Shown here: positions 10,987-22,790 of the stretch, in pieces | Numbering within the stretch: position 1 is the stretch's first letter | How the letters are laid out: each line of letters begins with the position of its first letter | NCBI GenBank assembly: GCA_004335835.1 | Contig: RWJK01000525.1 | Coordinates: forward strand, 59,634 to 123,633 | Source of the DNA: Scenedesmus sp. ARA3 | Taxonomy: Eukaryota; Chlorophyta; Chlorophyceae; Sphaeropleales; Scenedesmaceae | Length of the DNA stretch: 64,000 nt | Direction of reading: 5' to 3' | The notes under the pieces: generated by a model | What the model saw: only the letters and a program-made list of their open reading frames with translations | Databases searched by the model: none | What the model was told of the DNA's origin: nothing | Translations under genes and position numbers: made by a program

Positions 10987-13900
10987 GTAGCAGCAGCAGC
11001 TGGTGTGGCTGTGTGTGCGCGTGTATGTTTCGAGCTTAGCTCTGCAGCGGCAGCGTCCTGGTTGTGCTTTGCGGGGTGTATGTGTGGGTGTACATGTAGG
11101 GGTGTGTTGCTTGGTTGGGCTGCTGTCTCATGCGGCGTGCTGGCATGCGTGTGATGATGACTGCTGTGTCAGCAGGAATTGGATTCAGCGGTTTGGGTGG
11201 GTGGCGAGTACAGTAGGTGGATGCCTGGACTGCGGTATCTGCTGTGCACGTGGCAGCTATGTGTTGTGTCCTATCATCTGCGTGTGTTGTGTCCCAACTG
11301 CATGTGTGCACCTGGCACGGCTACAGCTGTCGCCAAGTGCCACAGCAGCTGGGGCGACATACAATGGGTTTGGACTGGTTCTGTGCAGCTTGCTGCGCTG
11401 TGTGTGCAGGTGCGCGTTCCATTCAGCAAGCTGGTGTGTGTGCAGGCCTTTGTATGTGCTGATGCTGACACGAGGCATGAGGACACATGGTGCAGAGGAC
11501 CTGCGCCTGCGGGGGCGTCACCTCTATTCTTTCATTCATGATCAGGCTTACGCAGTAAGCTCAAAGCATTTTGTTGACGGCGCAGCTGCGCATGATTGCA
11601 GGTCGTGGCCACGAGCAGCTTTTGCAGTCGAGGCGTGCTGCTGCTGTGTCCGCGGCTGTGTGGGATACACCACTACACACAGTTTTACATTGTCGCAGTC
11701 ACTGCTATCTGCCCCACAGCAGCAGTTTTCTCTTGTTTGCGTAGCACTACATTTGTATCGCGTACACATTTTGCTTGGTGTCCAGTGCAGCGTCTGCAGC
11801 GTTTGCCCGCATGCATAGCAGTATCATTCAGTTTGGTTGCATGCTTTGGTTGTGAGTGCCGCCACCAACTGCTGACTAATGTGTGTAGAGGTTTGCACAC
11901 ATGTCGGTGGTGATGCGAGCACGAGCTGCAGCGACAGCACCCAAAGGTACTACTGCATAAGTTGGTTGAAGTATTTGCATTTATCACACCACAGAGGTGG
12001 TAGCCATTTTACAAGCAATGGTTCTTCTGTGTGCGTCCAGGTGACTGCCAGTGTGGCTATTTGGGGTGCTGAATTGCAGCCTGTGGTTCGCCACTGTGTA
12101 ACAAAACTGACAATAACAGCCTTGACTGTAGCGTGAGCAATGATTTTTGCTAGTGCGTCATGTGTGATGACCAAAAATTTTGGAAGGCGCAACTGCTGCA
12201 TTTCTCCGTTGTCACAAAGCCTGAGGAAAGCGAGTCTCTGAAGTTCAAGTTAAAGGCTCAATCAATTACCCAAGCTGCATGTTGCCAGTTCTGCAGATGG
12301 CAGATGATGCACCCAAATCTACCTGCACTCACAGCACCAGGTGAAATCAACACCGTGACCTGTTAGACAATGGGTCTGAAGCCACGACTTTGAACATAGT
12401 CTGCAACACCAAATGCCCAAGAAAACTCATCCAGAGACAAGGAGCATGCTGCTTGCCTTGGAAACAACATGATTGAGGGCTTCCTGTGGAAGCTCCCATG
12501 TGCGCATGAACCGTCTTCCTGCTTCTGCCATGTACCACGCCTACAGCCTGCAGTAACGCTGCCCTACCCGATAACCCAAGCTGCCTGATCTCAGCTGCAA
12601 ACCAAGCAGAATGTAGAGAATGAGCCAAAACAAGAACAACAAAGACTGGAAGTCAGCACACACTTGCTGCAAGCACTTGCGCACAGACCCAGGCTGAGTT
12701 GCCATCAAGCCCATTCCACCATCACCCTGTGACGGGCATTTGCCTTGTGCTGCTACAAATGCGGCGCACACGTGACCACCGCCTCAGCACGTACCAAGTA
12801 GGAGGACAATAAAATCCAACACTGAATCCAGGACAACCCATGGGTTGTCTCCGCACCCTGCAATGCAGAGACTTAGGGTGTGCCTGTACACCTGCAAGCA
12901 CCCTAGGGATAACACAAGCCCATAGCTGCCACAGCCCGGCTAATGGTCCGGCTGATGGTCCGAAGCAAATGCACCCGCTTGGTATGTATAAAGTTGCTGA
13001 ACTGTGCACATGTATCAGCTATGTCCATGCATGCTTTGCCAAGTGCTTTTCGAGTCAGTGATCATAATGTTGTGACTGCCAGCACCGCCCAGAAAAGACG
13101 GGGGCGCCAAGCAGCCAAGTCGTGTCAAGGTCAAGCGAGTGCACGTGTGAGCCTGCAACCACAAGGCTGGGGCTGCACCCACACGGCCAGGCAGCGCCAC
13201 AGCACTTCGCACAATCAGCCAATGCGTCACAAGTACATCAAAGACACCACATCCCCATTGTTGCTGCGCCATGCCTTGCACAAGCGCTCGTTATCCTGGG
13301 AGCACATACACACGCGGACAGCATGCGCAACAGCCACTGCCATCGGTAAGCTACTGCCAACATGGCAACGGCTGTTTGGAAGCCACCATCAGCTGCACAC
13401 ATCTACCACACACCCAGAAGAGTGGACTGCCACAGAATGGATGCAACAGTGCAATGAAGGAGTTGTTGGACACAAAAAGAATGCGGGCTCACAGTGCCAA
13501 CACAGACATCCGTCCATCGACAGACCTGCGCGCGGCCAGAGCTGCACATTCAGTCCCCCAAAATTAGTGTACACCGCGGTGTTTCAGCGGGCAGCAGACG
13601 AATACACCTTTGTGCAGTTGCTCTTGAGCCCGGTTCACACCACTGCAAGCTGTCATCACAGCTCAGCAGACAATGAGCAGCAGTCAGCGCATTCAAGCAA
13701 GGCGCTACTGCTGCTCGCGACAGCTGATTGCTGGCACTACAGCGATACAGAGCTGAACCGGGCCCTGCAACTGCTGTCACCGCCAAGTAGCATCATCATC
13801 GTCAACAACATCACCCACATACCCGTCATCGCTGCCAATGCACACCGACAATACAAGCTGCATAAAGCAATGTCTTCCTGCAAGGCCAGCATGGGACACA

Positions 13901-14068
13901 GCCGACTGATTTGCCGACTGCACCCTGCTGTGTGCTGTATCAATACAACACAGGCAGGCAAGGTCCGTGTGGCAGCACCACATGCCATCACTGCTGCAGC
14001 TGCTGCTGGCATAAGCCTGCTGCTTGATGCTGCTGCTAGCATCGGGCTGCGGGTGCCGCTGCATGCTG
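10987..14068. other. Sigma factor 3' region and gene-poor stretch
   Basis: No exon is recognised on either strand. GT-rich sequence follows the sigma factor stop, and a TGTAA motif at about 12097 is a candidate poly(A) signal, implying a long 3' UTR. The stretch from about 12.4 to 14 kb is C/A-rich on this strand and has long but poorly supported open frames, probably antisense or non-coding. I found no transposase or repeat boundary in it. Confidence 0.45.
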
Positions 14069-14398
14069 CTACTGCAGCTGATGCGAGGTGTAACGGAAGT
14101 CCAGCCGCGCTGGGTTGCCAAACTTGCTCTGCATCATAGGCCTGAGTAGCTCCTCAGCAACACAAGGCAGCACAGAGTCCATGGCATCCTCTGTCTTTGT
14201 CAATGTGAACCTCACATTGCTGCGTGCTGCCTGATCTCCGGCGTGGTCCGAAACACGCCGCAGGCTGCCCGAGTTGGCCCTGTGCAGCTGGTTTGCCCAA
14301 ACACTGGCCACGGGGCCAGCCAGCGTCCTGTCCAGCAGGCTGATGGTGCGCCTAGCCTCGCTACGGCGTTCCTGGGTGCTGGGAGTGGCGCTGGCCAT
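14069..14398 (-). CDS. Unrecognised protein, probable single or last exon (109 aa)
   Basis: A minus-strand frame with coding-like composition begins at an ATG at 14398, just inside a good CAG acceptor near 14408, and ends at a TAG at 14069. It could therefore be a complete small protein or the last exon of a longer gene. Visible stretches include TISLLDRTLAGPVASVWANQ, VRFTLTKTEDAMDS and LLRPMMQSKFGNPARLDFRY. There is no low-complexity repeat, signal peptide or membrane segment. I do not recognise the family. The reason to believe it is real is amphipathic, mixed composition in one frame with stops or odd composition in the others. An upstream exon could lie between 14430 and 15060. Confidence 0.4.
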   Translation of the reverse strand: MASATPSTQERRSEARRTISLLDRTLAGPVASVWANQLHRANSGSLRRVSDHAGDQAARSNVRFTLTKTEDAMDSVLPCVAEELLRPMMQSKFGNPARLDFRYTSHQLQ

Positions 14399-16889
14399 GG
14401 CTCCTCTGCAGGCACAGGTAAGAGAGCACGTGTTGGTGGTGGGCCCAGGCAGCACATAGCACAGCTGCTGCACTGACGAAGGTGACTCAGCAACAGCGGA
14501 TGCAGCTGCGCTGGCGAGGCTGCGCAGTAACCCCGTCGAACCATAAACAGCACACCAAGATATAGCGTAAAAGAGCCAGCTCAATGGACAGTTGCCCAGC
14601 CGGGGCTCAGCTTCGCACCAGCTAGTGCATATTCCTATGTCGGGAAGCCACAGCCGGCTGCTGCGCAGAAAGAATAAGGGTCTCACCTGGCTATAGTAGA
14701 CGAGAGCTCGGCGCCAGTGTGGGAGCCTGAGCTCGAAGCTGAGTTGGTGGGAGGGCCTGACCCTCAAACACTGCTCCTAGATGTCCAAACACCAGATAAT
14801 AGTCCTGAAACACCTGAAAATGGTTCAAAACCAGTGCTGAACGCACAACAAGCTAGCCTGAGGCTGCAAAACTCGTGAGTCTGTCCAGGCCGAGACAGGA
14901 GCGTGTAAGGAGCGATAGGCAACAGCAGTATACTGTTTCAGTAAGGTGAACACAAGGTGGGATACACTGCACAGCCTGCTGCTCGCAGGACGCTATGATG
15001 GGGCCAAGAGCGGAAATTGTTATATTGGTGGAGTCTGACTGAGCGAACGTCATGCACAGGCTGGTGACGGTGGATGCACCTCACGGAAGCCAAGTGAACT
15101 AGTAAAAGAAACGGTTTGGTGCAGCTTCAGCTGAAGATGCGGTTTTGGAACAGGTCGTCTCACCCTCTCACTCGCACGCACTTCTTGATGGTCAGGAGCT
15201 GTGAGGCTGACATGCAACTTTATACGTTTATTTACTACTTATTGTTTGTGTGGGGTGACAGTTGCTAGCAAAGGATGACCATTACCGGCCCAATGGGTTG
15301 GTACCGAACTGGACAGACTGGGACCGGAATCCACCTTCCACGCTGCAGCATTCCGCTTTTCAACAGATCAAATTCATCACTGTTGCCTTTGGAAGGGTCG
15401 TGGCACTTACGCCCAACAAATGCTCAGCTTGGACACCTTGTACCGCCAACGGCGTGCACAGCCAGCCTCCGGGAGGCGGGCCTGTCCACATGCTGCCCAA
15501 AAGCCCTGTCGGGCTGAGCTCACTTGCTGAGTAGCCAACTTTTTTCTGCGTCCTTGGCTCTATCCTTTCTGCAAGCTGGATATCAGCTGGATGTCCTGCA
15601 TAAACTGAACAGTCAGCTCGGTTGTGGTGGGTGTTGAGACGTCTTCACAAAGCAGTACAGCAGCACGTCAGATGCCTGCCTTGCTTGTTAGCGGCGGGTG
15701 GACATGTATCTGGAGCAGTGTTGCCTACCACAACTCGGTCAGGACTGTGGATCGTCAGGACATGTTTCACATGCCTGGAAACAGCAAGCATGCAGCATGC
15801 TTGACTTGCAATCTGACGCAACTCGCTGCCCTAGACTGCAAACTGTCTTGGTGCCAACCAATTGGCAGTGTATATCACTATGCAAATGCTGTTACAGCAG
15901 ACGCCACACGTGTGTTCCTGTTACACAACCTGCCAGCAGTGCTGCTGTAGCAGAAAACCCTGCAGATTGTTCTGCCACAGAATATTCTGTAGCGGCTATA
16001 GCTACAGCTGCAAGCATGATACGATGCGTGATGATGCATGCGCACATGACAGCTCAAGTGAGCTTGCCTGCTGTCAAGGACATACACAACGTGAAGGTCA
16101 AAAGGTTTGGGTGCAACGCGTGCCGTGGAGCGCGTGCATGTGCTGTCACCTTCGCTTGCAATTTCTCAATAATGCGCTCCCTGCATTGACCACGACCGCT
16201 GTGTGGCACCTGAAACAACCTGCAACCGCAGGGAGCTCAGGGTGTGCAACAACCACCCATCATGGCTGTACAACGGCATACCCGACTGACTGGCCCCGTC
16301 ATGCAGCGAGGCCATGGCAACAAATGCTACAGATTTGCAGCATACCTATGGTGTTTGGTATTGCCATGACCCAAATCGGCAGGCCCTGCTACCAGACAGG
16401 AGGTGCTGGCATACGGTTGGGTGCATGTGCTGTTGTTCGCCAGATAAGTGCACACATGCATGCAGATGTAGCGCCCGCAAAGGGCAGCCAACTGGTGGTG
16501 AATGATAGCAGTAATCAAACATGGCACATTGGCAGCAAATTCATGATGCTCAAAGAGCCTGATATGGCTTGCACCTCACTGAGGTGCTGGCGACAACCAC
16601 TCCAGTGCCGCTGCATGCATTGCGCCATTGATGACGGCCAAACAATAGATGTTGAGCAGCATATCTGACACAAGCAGCCTGCTGCTTGCATCATATGTTG
16701 ATGCCATGATGTTCTACGCTGGAAGCGTGTTACTCAAGTGCATCCCTGTCCGCACCATTCGGAATGCAATCAGACAACATATATATATATGCAAACTCTC
16801 TGTGAACAACACAAACAGATCGTCTTGGGGCGCAGTGTGATTTCGCCACCTTCACTCTGCTGCTTACCCAACACCACCTGCCTGCCCAC
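14399..16889. other. Stretch with scattered weak minus-strand coding signal
   Basis: Mostly non-coding in appearance. Two minus-strand pieces look exon-like. One is near 16560-16705, beginning MASTYDASSRLLVSDMLL and ending at a GTGAGG donor. The other is near 16165-16195 (ERIIEKLQAK), following a CAG acceptor. Their phases join, so they may belong to the unrecognised gene at 16890-18224 or to a separate one. A short TA run lies at about 16779-16789. Confidence 0.3.
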
Positions 16890-18224
16890 TCAGCCCTTGA
16901 ACACCCTGGCCGGCAGCGGCCCAATCACTTGCCATACATCGTGTGCGTGCTCCCCATGTGGGTTGTGTTCTGTGTCCTGCATCTGGCTGAACACGTGCTC
17001 CACTATTTGCAGCACATTGCCTGCAGGAACCTCCTGCTCTTCTGCAGCATCATCAGCCACCCAAATCCCAGGATTGGCAACCTGCAGCAGTACCCACAGG
17101 TGTGTGCCACAAGACAGGTCAGTGTCAACGTGCAGCCGCACACCAGGTTTGCCATGCATTGCACACCACAGGCTGCTGCTTGGTGCTGCAAGGTGCTTAG
17201 TAAGCACTGCCGCACAATGCCTGGGCCTCAGCATACCTGCAGCTGCAGCTGCCAGCCACGCAAAGCAGCTGTCCAGAGGCGTGGGGCTGACAACGCCATT
17301 CCAGCAAGCAAGTGCTGCTGCTAGCCGCAACTGCCCCCTGAACACATTCAGACACTAAGCAGGACCAGTTGGGCGTGCGTGCACTTGACCCACCTCTTCT
17401 ACCAAGGGTGCCACCAGCACGCTGCCACCTGCTACCTGCAGTGGCATGCACACCAGCACAATGGCAAGGCACGCATCACTTGACATGGCTGCTGCTGCAT
17501 TGGATGGCTGGCTTGCTGGTCAGCAGCTGCGACATGCAACCACGCGTGATTGCCACCACTTGATGAGTGTGCTGTCAACCGCACGGTCGGACACGCACAG
17601 TGGATGCCAGTTGGCAGCAGTTACAGTGGAGTCATTGAATGTGTCATTTTGTAGCACGGACTTGAATGTGAATGGTGAGTTGAACTGGATGATCCCCAGA
17701 CAACGTATATGGTACGTACCTCCTGCACTACACCTAGCCTCGTAGGCCCAGCCTGCGGCTGCTGTGGCGGTGCATACTCAACAACATCAAAGTATTGCAC
17801 TTGTTCGGCTGCTTTGCTGCTGCTGCTAAGACCTTGGCCTGCTGCCGCTGCACGCTGAGCCTTGACAACCTGTAGTAGAGGTTCGGCAAGTGCAGCAGCA
17901 TGGAGGGGCGACATGCACGTGTTGGGGAAGCGGCACAGATGCAGCCGTCAAGCAAATGTAGCTTAACACCACGGTAAGAAGGCTACAGCATGTATGGCTG
18001 AGTCATCAAGCATCCAATGCCGACGGTGCAAGCAAGAAGGGAGGAAGACTTGTGCAAGCAAACCTCCTGCATCACACATGTCACTCACCTGCAGCAGGCT
18101 CCCGTTGAGACCCAAGCTGCTGTTGTGCTTGCTTGTTAGGCCAACCCTTGGGCACAACAACATTGGCAGTAGTCGGAGGGCTGTCGACGCAGCGGATCTG
18201 CAATGCTTTGGTCCCCACCCTGAC
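16890..18224 (-). CDS. Unrecognised multi-exon gene, tentative
   Basis: Several minus-strand segments look coding and have usable splice sites, but I could not join all phases. They are: 18089-18224 (starts VRVGTKALQIRCVDSPP, acceptor CAG, donor GTGAGT); a segment ending at 17720 (QYFDVVEYAPPQQPQAGPTR, donor GTACGT); and an open stretch 16890-17345 with helical, Ala-rich sequence (RLAAALACWNGVVSPTPLD) followed by IWVADDAAEEQEVP and VLQIVEHVFSQMQDTEHNP. The helical part could be a repeat protein, but no motif is diagnostic. Boundaries and exon count are uncertain. If real, it is head-to-head with the DGK gene. Confidence 0.35.
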
Positions 18225-18619
18225 CTGGTGTTGATTAGCAAATCAAATACCCTGGGCCGGCTATATTACTGTCATCCAGTAACCATTATATCAGCAACTA
18301 CCGCCGACTGTTCAGCTCTTGATCGCTACAGTTGCGGTGTTTGTCATGCACAAGACACACACTGTGCACAGTCAGTTTTTGCTCAGTCAGAGGGCAGCTG
18401 GCCCTCGATCGCCCATCAATCAACGGCGACATTGATCATTATTTAGCAGCCTCGAGGGAGCAGACCTTTAAGCTGCCTGCTTCCAGGCTTCGCAGACAAC
18501 CATTTATCAATACGATTGATCAGCTGCATTTGTCGATTGGCTTAGCAAGTTTAATAATCTAGCTGCCTTTTAGGGGCAGCTGCTGCTCGCTGGTAGCACA
18601 ATTGCTGCCGAAACAGTGA
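18225..18619. promoter_or_regulatory. Gap upstream of DGK, possible shared promoter
   Basis: A 395-base gap between the plus-strand DGK start and the tentative minus-strand gene. It has no recognisable coding sequence and is more A/T-rich than the flanking exons, which fits a promoter region. No individual element can be named with confidence. Confidence 0.35.
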
Positions 18620-21600
18620 ATGGCTCCACAGCTCAGCATACCGCCCGAAGAGGTGAGGAAGCTGTATGTTTGTTGAGTACCATAGTATGCTGTTAAAGTG
18701 GCTCCTTTTGTTCTGATCGCTGTTGCTTCCATCTGCCACTGTGTCTCGAGAGCAGGTGCAGCATCCTCCGGTGAAGGATGAGCACTATGTGGCATGGCGC
18801 GCAGCCACGGACTTGCGGGCACCATACAGGTATGATACAGGAGGGAGCAGGCAGCTAAGCTCACGCTAGGCAGTCAGAAGCAAAGGCTGGTCCCACCACC
18901 AGCAGCAGCATTGCATGGAGTGCATTGTGAGGGCCTGGCTCCACCGTCAGAAGCTCCATACTGCAGAACCATACCATGCACCCTCTTCCAGCAAGTGCAT
19001 TTGCTTGCAGGCATGCATTGTCATGCAGGTGCTGGCTGGTTCCTGTTCCTGCTTTCTCCCGCTGCTCTCCTGCGGCCCCTGACCTACTCTCCTGCAATGC
19101 CTTTTGCCTCTGCTCCCACTCTCCCTGCTTCAATGCAGGGTCGCGCCTGAGTTCCTGCAGCATACAAAGCAGGACGCAGTATACGACGCAGATGAGGCAC
19201 CCCTGATTGTGTTTATCAATGCGCGCTCCGGAGGCAGGGTAGGGCCGGAGCTTGCAGGCGTGCTGGCGCGTGCGCTGGGGCGGTCACAGGTGGGTCACAG
19301 CAACTCTACACATACATATATGCAATGACTAGCAAGCTGGATGCAGTTGCTCGCGTCTTTGTCGCACCTGATGTCTGTGGTTGCCCAGTTGCGTTCAACA
19401 CATGCAACAGATGACGTAGCTGCAACCCCGAACAAGAGTTTGGCGGGTGTTGCACAGCACGCATACCAGGACTGCACACCTGCACTCACCCTCCTCGTCC
19501 AGCGCGTCCATGCCTGCTAGCAGCAATGCAGGCGCTCACCTTTGCAATTAAAGCACCAAGCATCTTCGCTGTCGCCGCGCTGCGCCGCAGGTGTTTGACG
19601 TGAGCGAGCACCGGCCAGACGTCGTGCTGCGGCAGATCTGGGCCAACTTTGAGCAGCAGCAGCAGCGCGGCAACCCGCGCGCATCAGCAGTGCGGCGGCG
19701 GCTGCGCATTCTGGCCTGTGGTGGTGACGGCACCGTGGCTTGGATCCTGAAGGTCATTGCGCAGCTGGATCTGCAGCCGCAGGCTGCTGTGGCCATCATG
19801 CCGCTAGGCACAGGTGGGTGAGGTGGCAAGGTGCATGCCTACTTTGATGTAAGGGGTGCGCTGTGCTGCGGTTACGGTACTTGCTGCAAGATGCTGCATG
19901 CGGTGTTCCATGGTCTGCAATCGTGCTCCCTGGCGGTGTGCTGATACCTTTCATGCCTGGGTATTGTGGCTGCCCTGCAGGCAACGACCTGTCGCGGTCG
20001 TTCAAGTGGGGTGCAGAGTTTGACTGGCGCTGGATCAAGGGCCATGCCAGCGTGTACAGCACACTCAAGCGGGTGGGTTGACAGGCATGGCAAAGCGCAG
20101 CAGCAGCAGCAGCAGCAGCAGCAGCGGCAGCAACAGCAGCAGCTGCGGCAGCAGCTGTGTAGAGAGGTAGTCACCTCCACTGGTCGGGGGTTTGCAGCGT
20201 GCTTGGGCAGCTGAGAGCAGGAGCTGCTAACATCTCAGCAGCTGCACCATGGCAGCAGCTGTAACATGCCAGCAGATGGCACTAGCTGCCCAATCGGCAT
20301 CCCGTCGTTTCTGCTCTGCAATCGCCTTTGCACAGCAACCGCATCGCACTAGCCTGTTGTGACCTGGCTGCTGCTGCTGTTGCTGCAGGTTGCTGATGCT
20401 CCAACCACAGACCTCGACTTCTGGCAGCTGCGGCTGCTGCTGCCGGATGGCAGCTACAAGCCAGCCCACACATATGCGATCGAGGAAGCAGGCCCGCAGC
20501 AGCAGCAGCGCATCGCTGGCCTAACCGGCAAGAGCAGCAGCAGCGCGTCGGTAGTCATGCAGGGCATGTTTTGGAACTACTTCAGCATAGGCGCTGATGC
20601 TCAGGCCGCGTACAACTTCCACCACCTGCGGGACCAGCACCCCATGCTGGCGCCCAACCGCGTTGCTAACCAGTTCTGGTACAGCGCGTTCAGCTGCACC
20701 TCAGGTGAGAGGGGCGCACCAAGTGGCTGGCAGGCAGGCAAAACAGTTGGGCAGCTATTGTTCATGCACATGGCCAGCAACACTGCATCCCTGACGTAGT
20801 GTGTAGTAGTACGCCACTTGCATTGCGCTTAGTTTGATTCAGGTGTCTGCACACACTGCATGCGCGCTGCACATCCACAAGCAACAGAGGGCCCAGGCTG
20901 AGCCTCATCCGCATTGCTTTTTGCGCCACTGTGCTCTTATTCTATTTCCTTGCAGGCTGGTTCTGCGGCACTGTGCCCTCTGTCAGCACCTTCACAGGGC
21001 TGCAGGTGCTGCAGCCTGGCAGCAGCGAGTGGCAGCAGCTGGCCATCCCCAGCAGCATCAAGGCGCTGGTGCTGGTCAACCTGCAGTCGTATGGAGGCGG
21101 CCGCAACATCTGGGGCGAGAGCGAGAGCAAAACCAGAAGCTGGCGGCCGCCAAGCGTGTCTGACGGGCTCATTGAGGTGCGCGGGTGCAGCTACACTGGG
21201 CGTGTAAAGTGTTTATTTTTAATTGTATGAGAAAGGGGGTGCATTTGGAAGCATGCAAGCAGGGTAGCAAGAAGTGTGTGTGGGTGCAGGGTGATGATAA
21301 TCATCATTGTGAAGCTGCAGGATGAGGCTGCCGCTGTCCAGGGTGGTCTGACACGTCAGCAGCGGCTTTCGCACGACCCTGCAAGACATGCGGCTTGCAT
21401 GCACCTCACACACTGGCGTACTGGCTGTTGGCTTACTGGAAGTTTTGTGTCACGCCCGCAGGTGGTAGGCTTCAGCCACGGCTATCATGCAATGGCAGTC
21501 ATGGCCAGCGGAGCCAAGCTGGCCCGCGGTCGCCGCCTGGCGCAGGTGGCCGGGGTGCGGCTGGCCCTGCACAGCCCTGCTGCACAGCCTGACGGCGGTC

Positions 21601-22687
21601 GCGCGAAGCTGTTCATGCAGCTGGATGGGGAGCCTTGGGAGCAGCCGGTGCCTGCAGGGGCCTCGCAGCAGCGCGTGGTGGTGAGTGCCTGGCGGGCGGT
21701 GGGCTGCTGGTGGGCTGTGAGAAGGAGCTAAGCTGTTTGGTGTGCTGCGGCTCGGGGATCGGTGGTGCGCTGCAGATCTTAGTCGATGGTGTGTGCTGGA
21801 GCTTGTGTGTGTGCATTGCTGTGCTTGCCTGTTTAGTGCGTCTGCATTGATCGCGGTTGCTGCCATACTCGGCCCAGCTTCCCTCACCTGACTTTTTCCT
21901 GCATTGCTGCTGCCGTCTTTATTGTTCTGCTGCTGCAGCTGGAAGTGGTGCATGCTGGCGTGAGCAAGCTGCTGGCCAACAGCAGCGAGCCCAGCTCTCA
22001 CCCAGAGAAGAAGATGACGAAGATGCTCAACAAGCAGCAGGCAGCAGCATACGTCGCAGCACCCGCGGGCGGCATGGAGAGCAGTATGTACAGCGACGCA
22101 CAGCAGCAGCAGCTGGTGCAGCTGTCGGAGCTGCGGGATCCCCGGCAGCTGCAGCTGCTGCACGGGTCTGAGGAATGCTGCAGCTCATCCGCAGCCTCTT
22201 CCGCATACGAGCAGCACGCAGCAGCACAACAACACGTGCAGCAGCAGCAGCACGGGGCTTTCCCTCTGATGCCGCAGCGCGTGAGGGCAGTGTCATACGG
22301 CGGTGTGCTGCCAAACGCACACGCGCACGAGCTGCCGGCTGGCAGCTCCTGCAGCGACCCTGGGGTTGGGCCGTCACATAATGGTGGTGCTGCTGCTGCC
22401 AGCCGTATGGGGGCTGGCCGGCGCTCCTTGGCTGTGCAGACGGCTGGATCGGGCAGCGAGGATGCAGCGTGTGATACAGAAGGCGACTCGTACGAGTACA
22501 ACTGCCAGGGTGCGTCAGCGCTGAGCTCTCCTGCAAGGCTGCTTGCAGAAAGGCAGGGCAGCTACAGCAGCGGCGGCGCGCCGGCGGCTGTGGCGGTGAT
22601 TGAGATGGTGGGCGGCGCGCCCACGCTGGCGATGCAGCAGCTGGAGGGCGGTGGGCTGAAGCTGCCGTCTGCTGCAGGAGCCACTGG

Positions 22688-22725
<38 letters not shown>

Positions 22726-22790
22726 TTGTTGGCAGCAGGGATGGTGCGCCGAGGGGCTTCTCATCCTTGGAAGGCCTGTCAATATGCTGA
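18620..22790 (+). CDS. Diacylglycerol kinase, plant-type without C1 domains (9 exons)
   Basis: Phosphorylates diacylglycerol to phosphatidic acid with ATP, in lipid signalling at membranes. Exons: 18620-18652, 18756-18829, 19139-19289, 19591-19813, 19981-20072, 20389-20704, 20956-21176, 21462-21680, 21939-22790; 726 residues, phases consistent. The catalytic domain starts with [18 protein letters not shown] (about residue 50). The ATP-binding loop is [12 protein letters not shown] (GGDGT at about 130-134), then [16 protein letters not shown], with the exon 4/5 junction inside it. The accessory domain includes [16 protein letters not shown] and [17 protein letters not shown]. There is no N-terminal C1 or EF-hand region, as in the small plant DGK clusters of roughly 480-510 residues. 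The extra length is a C-terminal tail of about 280 residues rich in Gln, Ala and Ser, including poly-Ala from a GCT run at 22688-22722. The start is supported by a good donor right after [11 protein letters not shown]; an upstream exon cannot be excluded. Confidence 0.93.

Noticed and set aside
12943..14139. 398-codon open frame on the plus strand
   Set aside because: Mixed His/Cys/Thr-rich composition without any motif. It overlaps a better minus-strand frame, and long frames are expected in GC-rich low-stop sequence.
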